A DNA stretch of 33,902 nucleotides from JAAAOH01 sp046540795 (GCA_046540795.1 JBKHEN010000008.1:1-33902); one strand, 5' to 3'. Positions 7,456 to 14,928 are shown, counted from the stretch's first letter. The notes: generated from the letters alone by a model not told the origin. Program-made: numbers and translations.

Positions 7456-7502
7456 AAAGGCCGTTCCGGACGCACAGACGCGACCGGGGCGGCCTTTTTT
7501 TG
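7456..7502 (+). terminator. Rho-independent terminator after ppdK
   Basis: AAAGGCCG (7456-7463) pairs with CGGCCTTT (7490-7497). An inner CCGG/CCGG pairing is possible, and a run of seven T (7495-7501) follows. It lies 80 bases after the ppdK stop codon. Confidence 0.75.
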
Positions 7503-7542
7503 TGGGGACCACGGAAGCGACGGCGCGGCCTGAGAAAGGCCG

Positions 7543-7600
7543 GAGGAGGGCAGGCAAGAGAGGGCCGGGCGAGAGGAGGGCAGGCAAGGAGAGGCCGGGA
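7543..7600. repeat. Two-copy imperfect direct repeat
   Basis: Two copies of about 28 bases with a 30-base period (7543-7570 and 7573-7600), each beginning GAGGAGGGCAGGCAAG and ending in GGCCGGG, with only a few differences. They sit between the ppdK and tRNA terminators, in purine-rich DNA with no gene. Confidence 0.7.
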
Positions 7601-7603
7601 AAC

Positions 7604-7630
7604 AAAAAGCCCCGCACCGAAGTGCGGGGC
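7604..7630 (-). terminator. Rho-independent terminator of tRNA-Phe
   Basis: On the minus strand a nine-base stem GCCCCGCAC/GTGCGGGGC (7609-7617 with 7622-7630) is closed by a TTCG tetraloop and followed by five T (complement of 7604-7608). It begins four bases after the tRNA 3' end. Confidence 0.9.
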
Positions 7631-7633
7631 CTG

Positions 7634-7706
7634 TGCCGCCGAACGGAATCGAACCGTTGACACGGGGATTTTCAGTCCCCTGCTCTACCGACTGAGCTAC
7701 AGCGGC
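7634..7706 (-). tRNA. tRNA-Phe (anticodon GAA)
   Basis: A 73-base tRNA that folds completely. The acceptor stem is GCCGCTG with CGGCGGC (one G-T pair) and the D arm contains GCTCAGTCGGTAGAGC. The anticodon stem GGGGA/TCCCC encloses loop CTGAAAA (anticodon GAA), and the T arm is AACGG-TTCGATT-CCGTT. The discriminator base is A. CCA is not encoded (ACAG follows), so CCA must be added by the nucleotidyltransferase. Confidence 0.97.
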
Positions 7707-7721
7707 GTACCGTGTAAGCGG

Positions 7722-7750
7722 AGCATAGAAGAAAGGCATGCACGTGTCAA
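7722..7750 (-). promoter_or_regulatory. Sigma-70 promoter of tRNA-Phe
   Basis: On the minus strand a perfect TTGACA (7745-7750), 17 bases, TATGCT (7722-7727). The predicted start near 7715 lies nine bases before the mature 5' end of the tRNA. Confidence 0.8.
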
Positions 7751-7882
7751 GAGAAGGTACTCGAATTCGTGACGTTTACGAGCCGACCGCCGGTCCTCTT
7801 GCGGCCCGGCCCGCGGTTTCCCGACGGCGGCTTGCGGGGGTTCCCGGACAGGCCCGGTGTTTTCGGGGGAGGAAGCGTTGCC

Positions 7883-7912
7883 TTGACGGTGCGTTGTTGC
7901 ACCGGATATGCT
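7883..7912 (+). promoter_or_regulatory. Possible promoter of the fliG1-TM2-alaS cluster
   Basis: TTGACG (7883-7888), an 18-base spacer, TATGCT (7907-7912). The start point would be near 7919, two bases from the ATG at 7921. The message would then be essentially leaderless if that ATG is right. Confidence 0.45.
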
Positions 7913-7920
7913 CGACGGCG

Positions 7921-9165
7921 ATGGACGTGAACCGGATGCGCGACGAGTCCTACCGCAAGAGTGCCGGGAAGAAATCGCCGCGCAGGAATACAGAGAATCC
8001 CCGGGAAGCGGGGGACGTAGTGGACGGCCTGTTGAAGACCGGCCAAGGGAACGCTCCCGGGGCGGGTGCGGACCGCCGGCAGGGCGCCGGTGGTAGACAG
8101 GGAGGCTCTGCAGGGGCTTCCGGCAGTGCTGCGCCCGGTGGTTCGGGTGGAGCGTCCAAGGGCGGTTCAGACGCGGAGGCGGCCGGTTCCGGTGCGCAAA
8201 AGGCCGCCCGCTTCCTCATGGTGGTCGGAAAGGATCAGGCGGCGGAGGTGTTGCGCCATCTCGACGAACCGCACGTCGAGGCGGTAACCCGGGAGATTGC
8301 CCGTATCGGGACGGTCGGACGCGCGGAAGCCGAAGAGATACTTTCCGAGGTGGGCGCGGCGGCCTCGCAGGCACACGAGCGTCACGGTGGACCGGCGGTG
8401 GCGCGGGAGTTCCTGAGCCGCGCCTTCGGCGAGGAGCGGGGGGACGAGGTCTATGCGCGGCTCGGCCTCGAGGAGTCCGAACGGTTCGCCTTTCTTGAGG
8501 AGCTCGAGCCCCAGCAAATTGTGCTGCTTTTGAAGGAAGAGTCGGGGCCGGTGGTTGCCGCTGTTCTCTCGACGATCAGGGCGGCAACGGCGGCGCGGGT
8601 ACTTCGACTGCTGCCGGAGGACACACGTGCGGAGGTTGTGCTCCGGATGGCGCGGATGGACGCGGTGGCCCCCTCGGTGCTCGAGCGCGTCGAAGAGGTG
8701 CTCAAGGAGCGCATTCGGCAACAGGGTAAGCTTGTTTCGACGACGGTGGACGGACAGGGAGTTCTCGCGTCAATTTTGCGGCACATGGATGCGTCGGCGG
8801 AGCGGGGGCTTCTCGAATCACTCGAGGAGGAGGATCCGGACCTTGCCCGGGCGGTGCGGGACCGGCTGTTTACCATGGAGTCTGTTCTGGGTATCGCCGA
8901 CCGTGATCTCCAGCCGATCCTCAGTGAGTTTACGGCGCGGGAGATCGCGTGCGTGCTCGTCGGCCGGAGCGAGCGCGTCCGTGCCAAGGTGGTGCGGAAC
9001 GTGTCGGAGCGGCGGGCCCGCGACGTTTCGGAAGAGTACGTGCACCAGGCGGATATTCCGGATAAGGAAGTGCAGCGTGTCCAACGGCGCTTCCTCGATT
9101 ACCTTAAGCAGGCGGTCGAGGAAGGTGCTGTTGTTGTCCGAGATTCAGAGGACGAGTATATTTAG
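7921..9165 (+). CDS. fliG1: Divergent FliG paralogue (FliG1-like)
   Basis: A 414-aa homologue of the flagellar rotor protein FliG. After a basic N-terminus comes a Gly/Ala/Ser-rich low-complexity stretch (about 45-92). The FliG N domain starts QKAARFLMVVGKDQAAEVL (from about 93). The middle domain contains ELEPQQIVLLLKEE, a variant of the EHPQ region. The C domain starts VLASILRHMDASAERGLLE. The rotor helix that usually reads like DDRSIQRxL is ADRDLQPIL here, so a conserved Asp and the Arg are lost. Spirochaetes are known to carry two FliG proteins, of which FliG2 is the motor form and FliG1 is divergent; this fits FliG1. The start is uncertain: ATG at 7921 has no ribosome site but fits the promoter, and ATG at 7933 is the alternative. 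As I recall, Borrelia fliG1 also neighbours alaS. Confidence 0.8.
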   Translation: MDVNRMRDESYRKSAGKKSPRRNTENPREAGDVVDGLLKTGQGNAPGAGADRRQGAGGRQGGSAGASGSAAPGGSGGASKGGSDAEAAGSGAQKAARFLMVVGKDQAAEVLRHLDEPHVEAVTREIARIGTVGRAEAEEILSEVGAAASQAHERHGGPAVAREFLSRAFGEERGDEVYARLGLEESERFAFLEELEPQQIVLLLKEESGPVVAAVLSTIRAATAARVLRLLPEDTRAEVVLRMARMDAVAPSVLERVEEVLKERIRQQGKLVSTTVDGQGVLASILRHMDASAERGLLESLEEEDPDLARAVRDRLFTMESVLGIADRDLQPILSEFTAREIACVLVGRSERVRAKVVRNVSERRARDVSEEYVHQADIPDKEVQRVQRRFLDYLKQAVEEGAVVVRDSEDEYI

Positions 9166-9212
9166 GCGATGACTCATATCGCAACGGGACAGAGATCCGG
9201 GAGAAGCTCGAC

Positions 9213-9728
9213 GTGTATTCGGTAGGAATGGCATATCTGTTGTGGTTGCCGTCGTTGTTCGGCGTGGCGGGTTTGCACCGCTTCTACATAGGAAAGATCG
9301 GCACGGGGATCCTCTATCTTATGACCGGAGGGCTTATGGGCCTCGGGACGCTGTATGACGCGATTACGTTGCCGAACCAGGTGCAGGAAGCGAACTACCG
9401 CCTCGGGTATCGTTACGGTGACGCGCAGCGGATATCGGGGAATGATCCCGTTGTGGATATGCTGAATCGCCTTTCCGGCGGTGGACAGGCCCGACCGATG
9501 TCGGTGGAGCATGTCATTTTGAAAACGGCAAAGGACCACGGCGGGTATACCACGGCTACGGAAATTGCCCTCGAGGCGAACGTATCCGTGGACGAGGCCA
9601 AGGAATATCTAGATCATCTGGTTAGCAAAGGTGTTGCGGAAGTCCGGGTCAAGAAGAACGGAATTCTTGCCTACGTATTCCCGGAATTCCTCGACGAAGG
9701 AACGGAAGCCGAATTCGAAGATCTATAA
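9213..9728 (+). CDS. TM2-domain membrane protein with C-terminal winged-helix-like region
   Basis: A 171-aa protein. Residues 7-52 form a TM2 domain: two hydrophobic segments joined by a short turn, with the hallmark FGVAGLHRFYIGKIGTG and a closing 'GLGTLYDAITLP'. The remaining 110 residues are soluble. A segment around 95-160 (SVEHVILKTAKDHGGYTTATE..., then VSVDEAKEYLDHLVSKGVAEVR) looks like a small winged-helix or helix-turn-helix fold, and the protein ends acidic. TM2 proteins have no agreed biochemical function. The GTG start at 9213 is supported by GGGAG (9199-9203). The gene sits 47 bases after fliG1 and its stop codon abuts alaS, so the three are probably co-transcribed. A membrane anchor next to a FliG paralogue could mean a shared envelope role, but that is inference. 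Confidence 0.75.
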   Translation: MYSVGMAYLLWLPSLFGVAGLHRFYIGKIGTGILYLMTGGLMGLGTLYDAITLPNQVQEANYRLGYRYGDAQRISGNDPVVDMLNRLSGGGQARPMSVEHVILKTAKDHGGYTTATEIALEANVSVDEAKEYLDHLVSKGVAEVRVKKNGILAYVFPEFLDEGTEAEFEDL

Positions 9729-9752
9729 GGATTGGCAAAACGGGATAACAAC

Positions 9753-11582
9753 ATGACGGCAGATGAATTGCGCAGGAAATATATCGACTTCTTCGTGGAA
9801 AAGGGACATGCTCAGATTTCCGGGAAATCACTGATTCCGGAGAACGACCCTACGGTGTTGTTCACCACGGCCGGGATGCATCCCCTGGTGCCGTATCTCC
9901 TCGGAGAACCGCACCCGGCGGGAAACAGGTTGGTGAATTACCAGAAGTGTATTCGCACCGGGGACATTGAGGACGTCGGCGACGAGAGCCATCTGACGTT
10001 CTTCGAGATGCTCGGAAACTGGTCGCTCGGGGATTATTTCAAGGAAGAGGCTATCCAAATGAGCTACGAGTTCCTCACCTCGAGCAAGTGGCTGGGAATT
10101 CCTCCACAGCGGATTTCCGTTTCGGTATTCGCGGGAGACGAAGAAGTTTCCCGGGACGACGTCTCCGCGCGTGTGTGGCGCTCGGTGGGGATTCCGGAGG
10201 AGCGCATCTATTACCTCCCGCGCAGTGACAACTGGTGGGGACCTGCAGGAGCAACCGGTCCCTGCGGTCCGGATAGCGAGATGTTCTACGACACCGGGAT
10301 AGCCGGAACGCCGGAGAGCCGTCCCGGTGTCAACGACGGCAAGTACATGGAGATCTGGAACGACGTCTTCATGGAATACAACAAGAAGGCCGACGGGACC
10401 TACGTGCCCCTGTCGCAGAAGAACGTCGACACGGGTATGGGGATCGAGCGGACGGTGGCTGTGCTGCAGGGAAAAAAGTCCGTGTACGATACCGAGGTGT
10501 TTCAACCGATTCTCCGGAATCTCTCGGACATATTCGGCGTGAGTTACGGCTCGAACGAAGAGGTCGACCGCTCGATGCGGATAATCGCCGACCACGTAAA
10601 GGCCGCAACCTTCATCCTCGGCGACGAGAACGGGGTGACACCCTCCAACGTTCAGCAGGGGTATATTCTCAGGCGGCTCATCAGGCGGGCCGTGCGGCAC
10701 GGTCGGAAGCTCCTCGGTCGCGAAGACGTATTCCTGTACCGTCCGGCACGGACGGTCATCGACATGTACCGCCATGCGTACCCCGAGATCGGTGAGAACG
10801 CCGACCGGGTGCTGGAAGAGCTCGTCGGGGAGGAGAAGCGGTTTCTCGATACCCTTCAGAAGGGCGAGCATGAGTTCGAAAAAATGCTGCCCAGGCTGCT
10901 GCAGGATCCTTCCGGCGTTATTCCGGGCGGCGTCGCCTTTCGCCTCTACGATACCTTCGGATTCCCGATCGAGATCACCGAGGAGCTCGCCTCGGAGCAT
11001 GGGCTCACCGTCGATCGGGACGGATTCGACCATGCGTTCCGCGAGCACCAGGAACGCTCCAAGATGGACACCAAACAGAGCTTCAAGGGCGGCCTCGCGG
11101 ACGACTCGGAACAGACGACAAAGTTACACACCGCGACGCATCTCCTTCATCAGGCGCTTCGACGGGTGCTCGGCGACCACGTGGCACAGAAGGGCAGTAA
11201 CATTACGCCGGACCGGCTCCGCTTCGATTTCTCGCACCCTGAGAAATTGACACAGGAGCAGATCCAGGAGATCGAGCGTATCGTGAATGAAAAGATCCGT
11301 GAGGACTTGCCGGTTACCTACGATACGATGACCATCGAGGAAGCTCGTAAGAATGGGGCGGTGGCGCTCTTTGGCGAGAAGTATGACGAAGTGGTCAAGG
11401 TCTACAGCATCGGTGACTTCTCTAAGGAGGTCTGTGGCGGCCCTCACGTGCACAGGACCGGAGAGCTCGGTAGCTTCCGCGTCACCAAAGAGCAGTCTTC
11501 ATCCCAGGGAGTTCGCCGGATCAGGGCCGTCGTCGGAAACGGCGGTAACGGCCCGGGGAGCTCCGGAAACGGCGGGAACTAA
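9753..11582 (+). CDS. alaS: Alanine-tRNA ligase, short form
   Basis: A 609-aa class-II enzyme that charges tRNA-Ala with alanine. It starts MTADELRRKYIDFFVEKGH and shows the catalytic core (FTTAGMHPLVPYLLG, NYQKCIRTGDIEDVGDESH, then 'FFEMLGNWSLGDYFK'). The tRNA-recognition part follows, then the editing domain that removes mischarged Ser and Gly. The editing zinc ligands are H459-x3-H463 and C561-x3-H565. The protein then ends within 45 residues in a Gly/Asn-rich tail. The C-Ala/DHHA1 oligomerisation domain of the usual ~870-aa enzyme is absent, as in other spirochaetes. The ATG at 9753 matches the family N-terminus; an in-frame TTG at 9732 lacks usable ribosome-site spacing. It is last in the fliG1 cluster and converges on rlmN. 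Confidence 0.96.
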   Translation: MTADELRRKYIDFFVEKGHAQISGKSLIPENDPTVLFTTAGMHPLVPYLLGEPHPAGNRLVNYQKCIRTGDIEDVGDESHLTFFEMLGNWSLGDYFKEEAIQMSYEFLTSSKWLGIPPQRISVSVFAGDEEVSRDDVSARVWRSVGIPEERIYYLPRSDNWWGPAGATGPCGPDSEMFYDTGIAGTPESRPGVNDGKYMEIWNDVFMEYNKKADGTYVPLSQKNVDTGMGIERTVAVLQGKKSVYDTEVFQPILRNLSDIFGVSYGSNEEVDRSMRIIADHVKAATFILGDENGVTPSNVQQGYILRRLIRRAVRHGRKLLGREDVFLYRPARTVIDMYRHAYPEIGENADRVLEELVGEEKRFLDTLQKGEHEFEKMLPRLLQDPSGVIPGGVAFRLYDTFGFPIEITEELASEHGLTVDRDGFDHAFREHQERSKMDTKQSFKGGLADDSEQTTKLHTATHLLHQALRRVLGDHVAQKGSNITPDRLRFDFSHPEKLTQEQIQEIERIVNEKIREDLPVTYDTMTIEEARKNGAVALFGEKYDEVVKVYSIGDFSKEVCGGPHVHRTGELGSFRVTKEQSSSQGVRRIRAVVGNGGNGPGSSGNGGN

Positions 11583-11611
11583 GGCAAGAGCGGCTGAAAG
11601 ATCAGCGGGGC

Positions 11612-11627
11612 GGGACCGCACGGTCCC
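11612..11627. other. Hairpin between convergent alaS and rlmN ends
   Basis: GGGACC (11612-11617) and GGTCCC (11622-11627) with a four-base loop form a short strong hairpin, extendable by flanking G/C pairs. It lies in the 58 bases separating the two stop codons. There is no T-run on either strand, so it may only be a weak or Rho-assisted terminator. Confidence 0.35.
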
Positions 11628-11640
11628 CGCGTCGGAAGCG

Positions 11641-12834
11641 TCATCGGCCGCCGCCACGTGCGCCGCAGGCGGCGTGACCGTGGAGGGAGCGTGGGCTCTC
11701 TTCACCGAGCTGACCGCATCCGGCGCCGATGCTTCCTCCCCGGGGGAAGCGCCCGGTGACCGTCCATCCCCCGTCGATCAACCGACGTGCGTAGATATCG
11801 ACGGCCTCATTCGACGGCGCCGCGTAGGGCAGACCGGGAACAGGGTTGTAGGGGATCAGGTTGATGTCTATCCGGTCCTGCCGGGGCAGCCGTTCTAGAA
11901 ATTTGCACAGGAGCTCGGCCTGCTCATCGCCGTCGGTAACGTCGGCGATGAGAGGCATTTCGAGGGTCAAAGGGCGGCGTGTTTCTTCCAGATAGCGAGC
12001 TAAGGCCTCCGAGAGCGCACCGAATGCTACGAGGGGCCGTAGCGGTGTCGGTGTGCCGGCCGGCGCCGCGGGCCTATCGGCCCCGGGGGATGCGGTGGCC
12101 CCGCCTGATGGGGATGCGGCGGCCCCGCCTGATGCGGCCCGTGTGGCGCCGGGCATGAGCCGGGCCCGCAGTAGGGGATCCGCGGTGACAAGGGAGACGG
12201 CAAGCCGCGGCCGGGAGTCGGGGTACTCCGGCAGAAACTCGTGGGCGCGGAGGCGATCGATTCCCTCGGGGATGCCACAAGTAGAGATGGTGAGACGCTT
12301 GAACGGAATCGCCGGTCCAAGAGGATGCGCGAGCACCGCCGCCGCGGTGAACACCTGTTTCACATTCTGCAGGGGCTCGCCCATTCCCATGAAGACGACG
12401 TTGCCTATGGGTCCGAAGCGGTCGCCGGCGCAGTAGTATTGGGCCAGAATCTCATCGGCGCCGAGGCCGCGTAACAGGCCGAGATCGGCGGTACGGCAAA
12501 AGACGCACCCCATCGCGCAGCCGGCCTGACTCGACACGCAGAGGGTGCGCCGTCCCCGGTCATCGAGCACGACGCTTTCCACCGTGGCGCCGTCTGCGAG
12601 GCGGAGTCTGAGCTTGACGGTCCCGTCGGCCGCGCGGTATGTCCGCTCGACCTGCGGCCATGGTCGCCCGAGCAGATGGGCGTGCTCGGCAAGAAACCGG
12701 GCGAACTCGGAGCGCTGTGTTGTGGTGAGACGTCCGTGAGCCGCCCGAAACAACACACGAGCATGCGTGGGTCCCGGGATACCGGGCAGCTGCTCGATTC
12801 GGTGCGGGGGAAGTGCGACTGCGGTCCGGCTCAC
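11641..12834 (-). CDS. rlmN: RlmN-like 23S rRNA/tRNA adenine-C2 methyltransferase
   Basis: A 397-aa radical-SAM enzyme expected to methylate C2 of adenine in 23S rRNA (A2503) and some tRNAs. Seen: the CxxxCxxC cluster motif C106-AMG-C110-VF-C113, 'MGMGEPLQN', 'TISTCGIPEGI', and the C-terminal methyl-carrying cysteine in SIGAGCGQL (C373). Where RlmN normally reads 'LMPINKKYPL', this protein has an Ala/Gly/Ser/Pro insertion of about 40 residues (229-267), encoded by tandem repeats. The usual SLHAPND motif is SLVTADP, so a normally conserved His is missing. The GTG start at 12834 overlaps the TPR gene's TGA (GTGA) and has GGGGAG upstream. It is the last gene of the 112-aa/TPR/rlmN operon. Confidence 0.88.
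   Translation of the reverse strand: MSRTAVALPPHRIEQLPGIPGPTHARVLFRAAHGRLTTTQRSEFARFLAEHAHLLGRPWPQVERTYRAADGTVKLRLRLADGATVESVVLDDRGRRTLCVSSQAGCAMGCVFCRTADLGLLRGLGADEILAQYYCAGDRFGPIGNVVFMGMGEPLQNVKQVFTAAAVLAHPLGPAIPFKRLTISTCGIPEGIDRLRAHEFLPEYPDSRPRLAVSLVTADPLLRARLMPGATRAASGGAAASPSGGATASPGADRPAAPAGTPTPLRPLVAFGALSEALARYLEETRRPLTLEMPLIADVTDGDEQAELLCKFLERLPRQDRIDINLIPYNPVPGLPYAAPSNEAVDIYARRLIDGGWTVTGRFPRGGSIGAGCGQLGEESPRSLHGHAACGARGGGR
12087..12133. repeat. 24-bp tandem repeat inside rlmN
   Basis: Two 23-base copies (12087-12109 and 12111-12133) differ at one base and have a 24-base period, which is eight codons. Further partial copies follow on both sides. On the coding strand they give the repeated ASPSGGA peptide of the RlmN insertion. 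The eight-codon period means that gain or loss of a copy keeps the frame. Confidence 0.85.
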
Positions 12835-13967
12835 TTCCGATCTCCCCGCAGGCGTTGCAGCATCCGGACCACGGGCGTGTCGCCTTTGCCGCTGCGGGGA
12901 TAGCTCTCCAAAAGGGAGAGGGCTTCGGCCCGGCGCCCGAGCTTCAGGTAGCACTCCGCAAGGGTCGTCCACACCCGAGGGTTCTTAGCGGCGGACCGGA
13001 GGACGGATTCGAGTGACTGCGCGGCTTTCTCGTAGTGTCCTTCGTCCATGCTCAGGAGCGCGAGTCCAAGCACCGCGTAGAGGTCGAACTCCACGTCGAG
13101 GGCCTTGCGATAATAGGCTTCCGCCCGCTGGGGCTGTCCGAGGGCGCGATAGGCGTCCGCGGCCCGGGTCAGAACAAGCTTGTTCTGCGGATCCCGGCTG
13201 AGGATGCGGTCCCAGTAGGACAGCGCCGAAGCGTGATCGCCCAGTCCCCGCGAGCAGTCCGCGAGTCCGAAGAGGGCATAGAAGTTGTCCGGGTCACGCT
13301 TAAGGGTGTGGGAGAAGTAATCCACGGCGGTAGAGAACTTCCCCAGCTTGCGATAGCAGTTTCCGATGGAGGTCAGCACACGAATGTCGACCGCGCCGCC
13401 TTTGATATCGACCATTCGGTGCCAGTACTCGAGCGCCCGCTCGTAATCCTTGAAGTCATAGTACAGATGGCCGAGCCCGATAAGGGCATACGCATTATCT
13501 TCCTCGAGGGTGAGGACCCGGTCGTAGAGCTGTTTGGAGCGGTTGAAGTTTCTCACCTTCCGATGTGCGTCGGCCACACGGGTGAGAACAGTGACGTTTT
13601 CATCGTCGTGGTGAAGGTATTTCTCCCACACCGTAATTGCCTGACGGTAGCGACGCATACTCTTATAGCAATCTGCGAGGCCGAAGAGGGCGTAATTGTT
13701 ATCCGGGTGATGCTCCAGACAGCGTTTGTAGTGGTCCACCGCATGCTTGCAGTCCCCCTGTTTCCGCGCGGCGTCCCCCAGGCCGACCAGAGCATAGTGG
13801 TTCCAAGCATCGTAGTCGAGGATCTCGTGAAAGCACCGTTCCGCCTCCGAAGTTCGTCCTTCGCGGAGAAGCCGGTAGCCTTGTTGAGACAGGCGAGTTA
13901 TATGTGCGCGCGTGCCCTGCTGCTCGGGCTCGGAGCCCTCGTAGGGGTATTGTTCTTCCGGATTCAT
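12831..13967 (-). CDS. Tetratricopeptide-repeat protein
   Basis: A 378-aa protein made almost wholly of TPR units of about 33-34 residues, for example 'GDHASALSYWDRILSRDP' and 'GQPQRAEAYYRKALDVE', and 'NNYALFGLADCYKSMRRYRQA'. I count roughly nine to ten units after a short acidic N-terminus. There is no signal peptide or membrane segment, so it is probably a cytoplasmic scaffold; its partner is unknown. The ATG at 13967 has AGGAAGA upstream and overlaps the stop of the 112-aa gene (ATGA). Its own stop overlaps the rlmN start. Tight coupling suggests the three products are made together, but it does not reveal the function. Confidence 0.85.
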   Translation of the reverse strand: MNPEEQYPYEGSEPEQQGTRAHITRLSQQGYRLLREGRTSEAERCFHEILDYDAWNHYALVGLGDAARKQGDCKHAVDHYKRCLEHHPDNNYALFGLADCYKSMRRYRQAITVWEKYLHHDDENVTVLTRVADAHRKVRNFNRSKQLYDRVLTLEEDNAYALIGLGHLYYDFKDYERALEYWHRMVDIKGGAVDIRVLTSIGNCYRKLGKFSTAVDYFSHTLKRDPDNFYALFGLADCSRGLGDHASALSYWDRILSRDPQNKLVLTRAADAYRALGQPQRAEAYYRKALDVEFDLYAVLGLALLSMDEGHYEKAAQSLESVLRSAAKNPRVWTTLAECYLKLGRRAEALSLLESYPRSGKGDTPVVRMLQRLRGDRK

Positions 13968-14302
13968 TCTTCCTGTGACTCGTGTAGCCAGTGGCGAATG
14001 ACCCCGGCCATCTTCTCTATCATGGCTTCGGAGCGGGCGGAATCGCCGGCCTGCCAGTACATCCGAAACGCCTCCAACGGCTTCTTGTGCTTCCTGTAGT
14101 ACTCCCCGAGACGGATGAGACCGTCGGAGTAGCGCACCGTGAGAAAGATGCGCTGGGCCTCCGCAAGCTTCCCCTGATTGTATAGCTCGTTCCCTTTGCG
14201 AATGAGGGCGCTGCGCTTGGACGCGCTGAGCTCGGGAAGCTCCTCCTGGTTTACCTTGATAAAGCCCGGGGCCGGGGAAATCTTCGAGTTGACGTTTGCC
14301 AT
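13964..14302 (-). CDS. Small alpha-helical protein of unknown function
   Basis: A 112-aa protein that I do not recognise. It is mostly helical, with KGNELYNQGKLAEAQRIF (36-53) and a second TPR-like helix pair, GLIRLGEYYRKHKKPLEAF. It therefore looks like a minimal TPR-type fold of one to two units, ending in an acidic tail. It starts MANVNSKISPAPGFIKV. The ATG at 14302 has no ribosome site. A very good promoter ends so close to it that the leader would be about seven bases. It overlaps the TPR gene by four bases, and the similar fold suggests a functional pair. Confidence 0.75.
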   Translation of the reverse strand: MANVNSKISPAPGFIKVNQEELPELSASKRSALIRKGNELYNQGKLAEAQRIFLTVRYSDGLIRLGEYYRKHKKPLEAFRMYWQAGDSARSEAMIEKMAGVIRHWLHESQEE

Positions 14303-14315
14303 CGGTCAATCCGTA

Positions 14316-14344
14316 ATTATACGACCTGTGTTCTACAGAATCAA
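14316..14344 (-). promoter_or_regulatory. Strong sigma-70 promoter for the 112-aa/TPR/rlmN operon
   Basis: On the minus strand TTGATT (14339-14344), 17 bases, a perfect TATAAT (14316-14321). The -35 box overlaps the hisB stop codon, so this promoter separates the his genes from the downstream operon. Transcription would start near 14309, seven bases before the ATG. Confidence 0.75.
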
Positions 14345-14928
14345 ATGATCCCTTTGGTGGACATAGCGCTCGCGTTGCTCTGCAAGCTGAATGCCTCCCC
14401 GAGAGCCCGACCGAACGCCTTGAACAGAGCCTCTACCATATGATGGCTGTTATCCCCGTAGCGGCACCATAGATGGACATTACAACGCGAGCGCGTCGCA
14501 AAGCCCCGAAAGAACTCTCCGAACAAGGCCAACTGGAAACTCCCGGCGTAAGCCTGGGGATACTCAGCCCGATAGACCAGGTACGGACGACCGCCCGCGT
14601 CAACCACGGCCTCGGAGAGCGCGTCGTCCATGGGAACCACTGCGTGACCGAAACGCGCGAGCTGCTCGGATCGGGAAAGTAGCTCCGAGAAACAATCGCC
14701 GAGGACGAGGCCCACGTCCTCGGTGAGATGATGCGGGTCGACCTGTATATCCCCTTCCGCCGAAACGTCCAGTCGAAAGCCGCCGTGAAAAGACATGGCG
14801 TGAAGCATGTGGTCGAAAAAGGGCAATCCCGTGTGGATCGTGATGTCCTCACGCGTGTCGAGCGTCACCGAAGCCTGCACCTGCGTTTCGGCCGTCTCCC
14901 GCCGTACCTCCGCCTTACGTGAGTCCAT
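14341..14928 (-). CDS. hisB: Imidazoleglycerol-phosphate dehydratase
   Basis: A 195-aa monofunctional enzyme of histidine biosynthesis, turning imidazole-glycerol phosphate into imidazole-acetol phosphate. The metal-binding and active-site motifs are present: FFDHMLHAMSFHGGF, DPHHLTEDVGLVLG, and the C-terminal HLWCRYGDNSHHMVEALFKAF. The phosphatase half of the bifunctional enterobacterial HisB is absent. The ATG at 14928 is preceded by AAGGAG and overlaps the end of hisG by 14 bases. It is the third gene of hisZ-hisG-hisB. The other his genes are not in the window. Confidence 0.95.
   Translation of the reverse strand: MDSRKAEVRRETAETQVQASVTLDTREDITIHTGLPFFDHMLHAMSFHGGFRLDVSAEGDIQVDPHHLTEDVGLVLGDCFSELLSRSEQLARFGHAVVPMDDALSEAVVDAGGRPYLVYRAEYPQAYAGSFQLALFGEFFRGFATRSRCNVHLWCRYGDNSHHMVEALFKAFGRALGEAFSLQSNASAMSTKGII

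Noticed and set aside
4688..7663. A 991-codon open frame antisense to ppdK
   Set aside because: It mirrors the third-position GC bias of ppdK, shows no recognisable domain, covers the ppdK terminator and the tRNA gene, and has no ribosome site.
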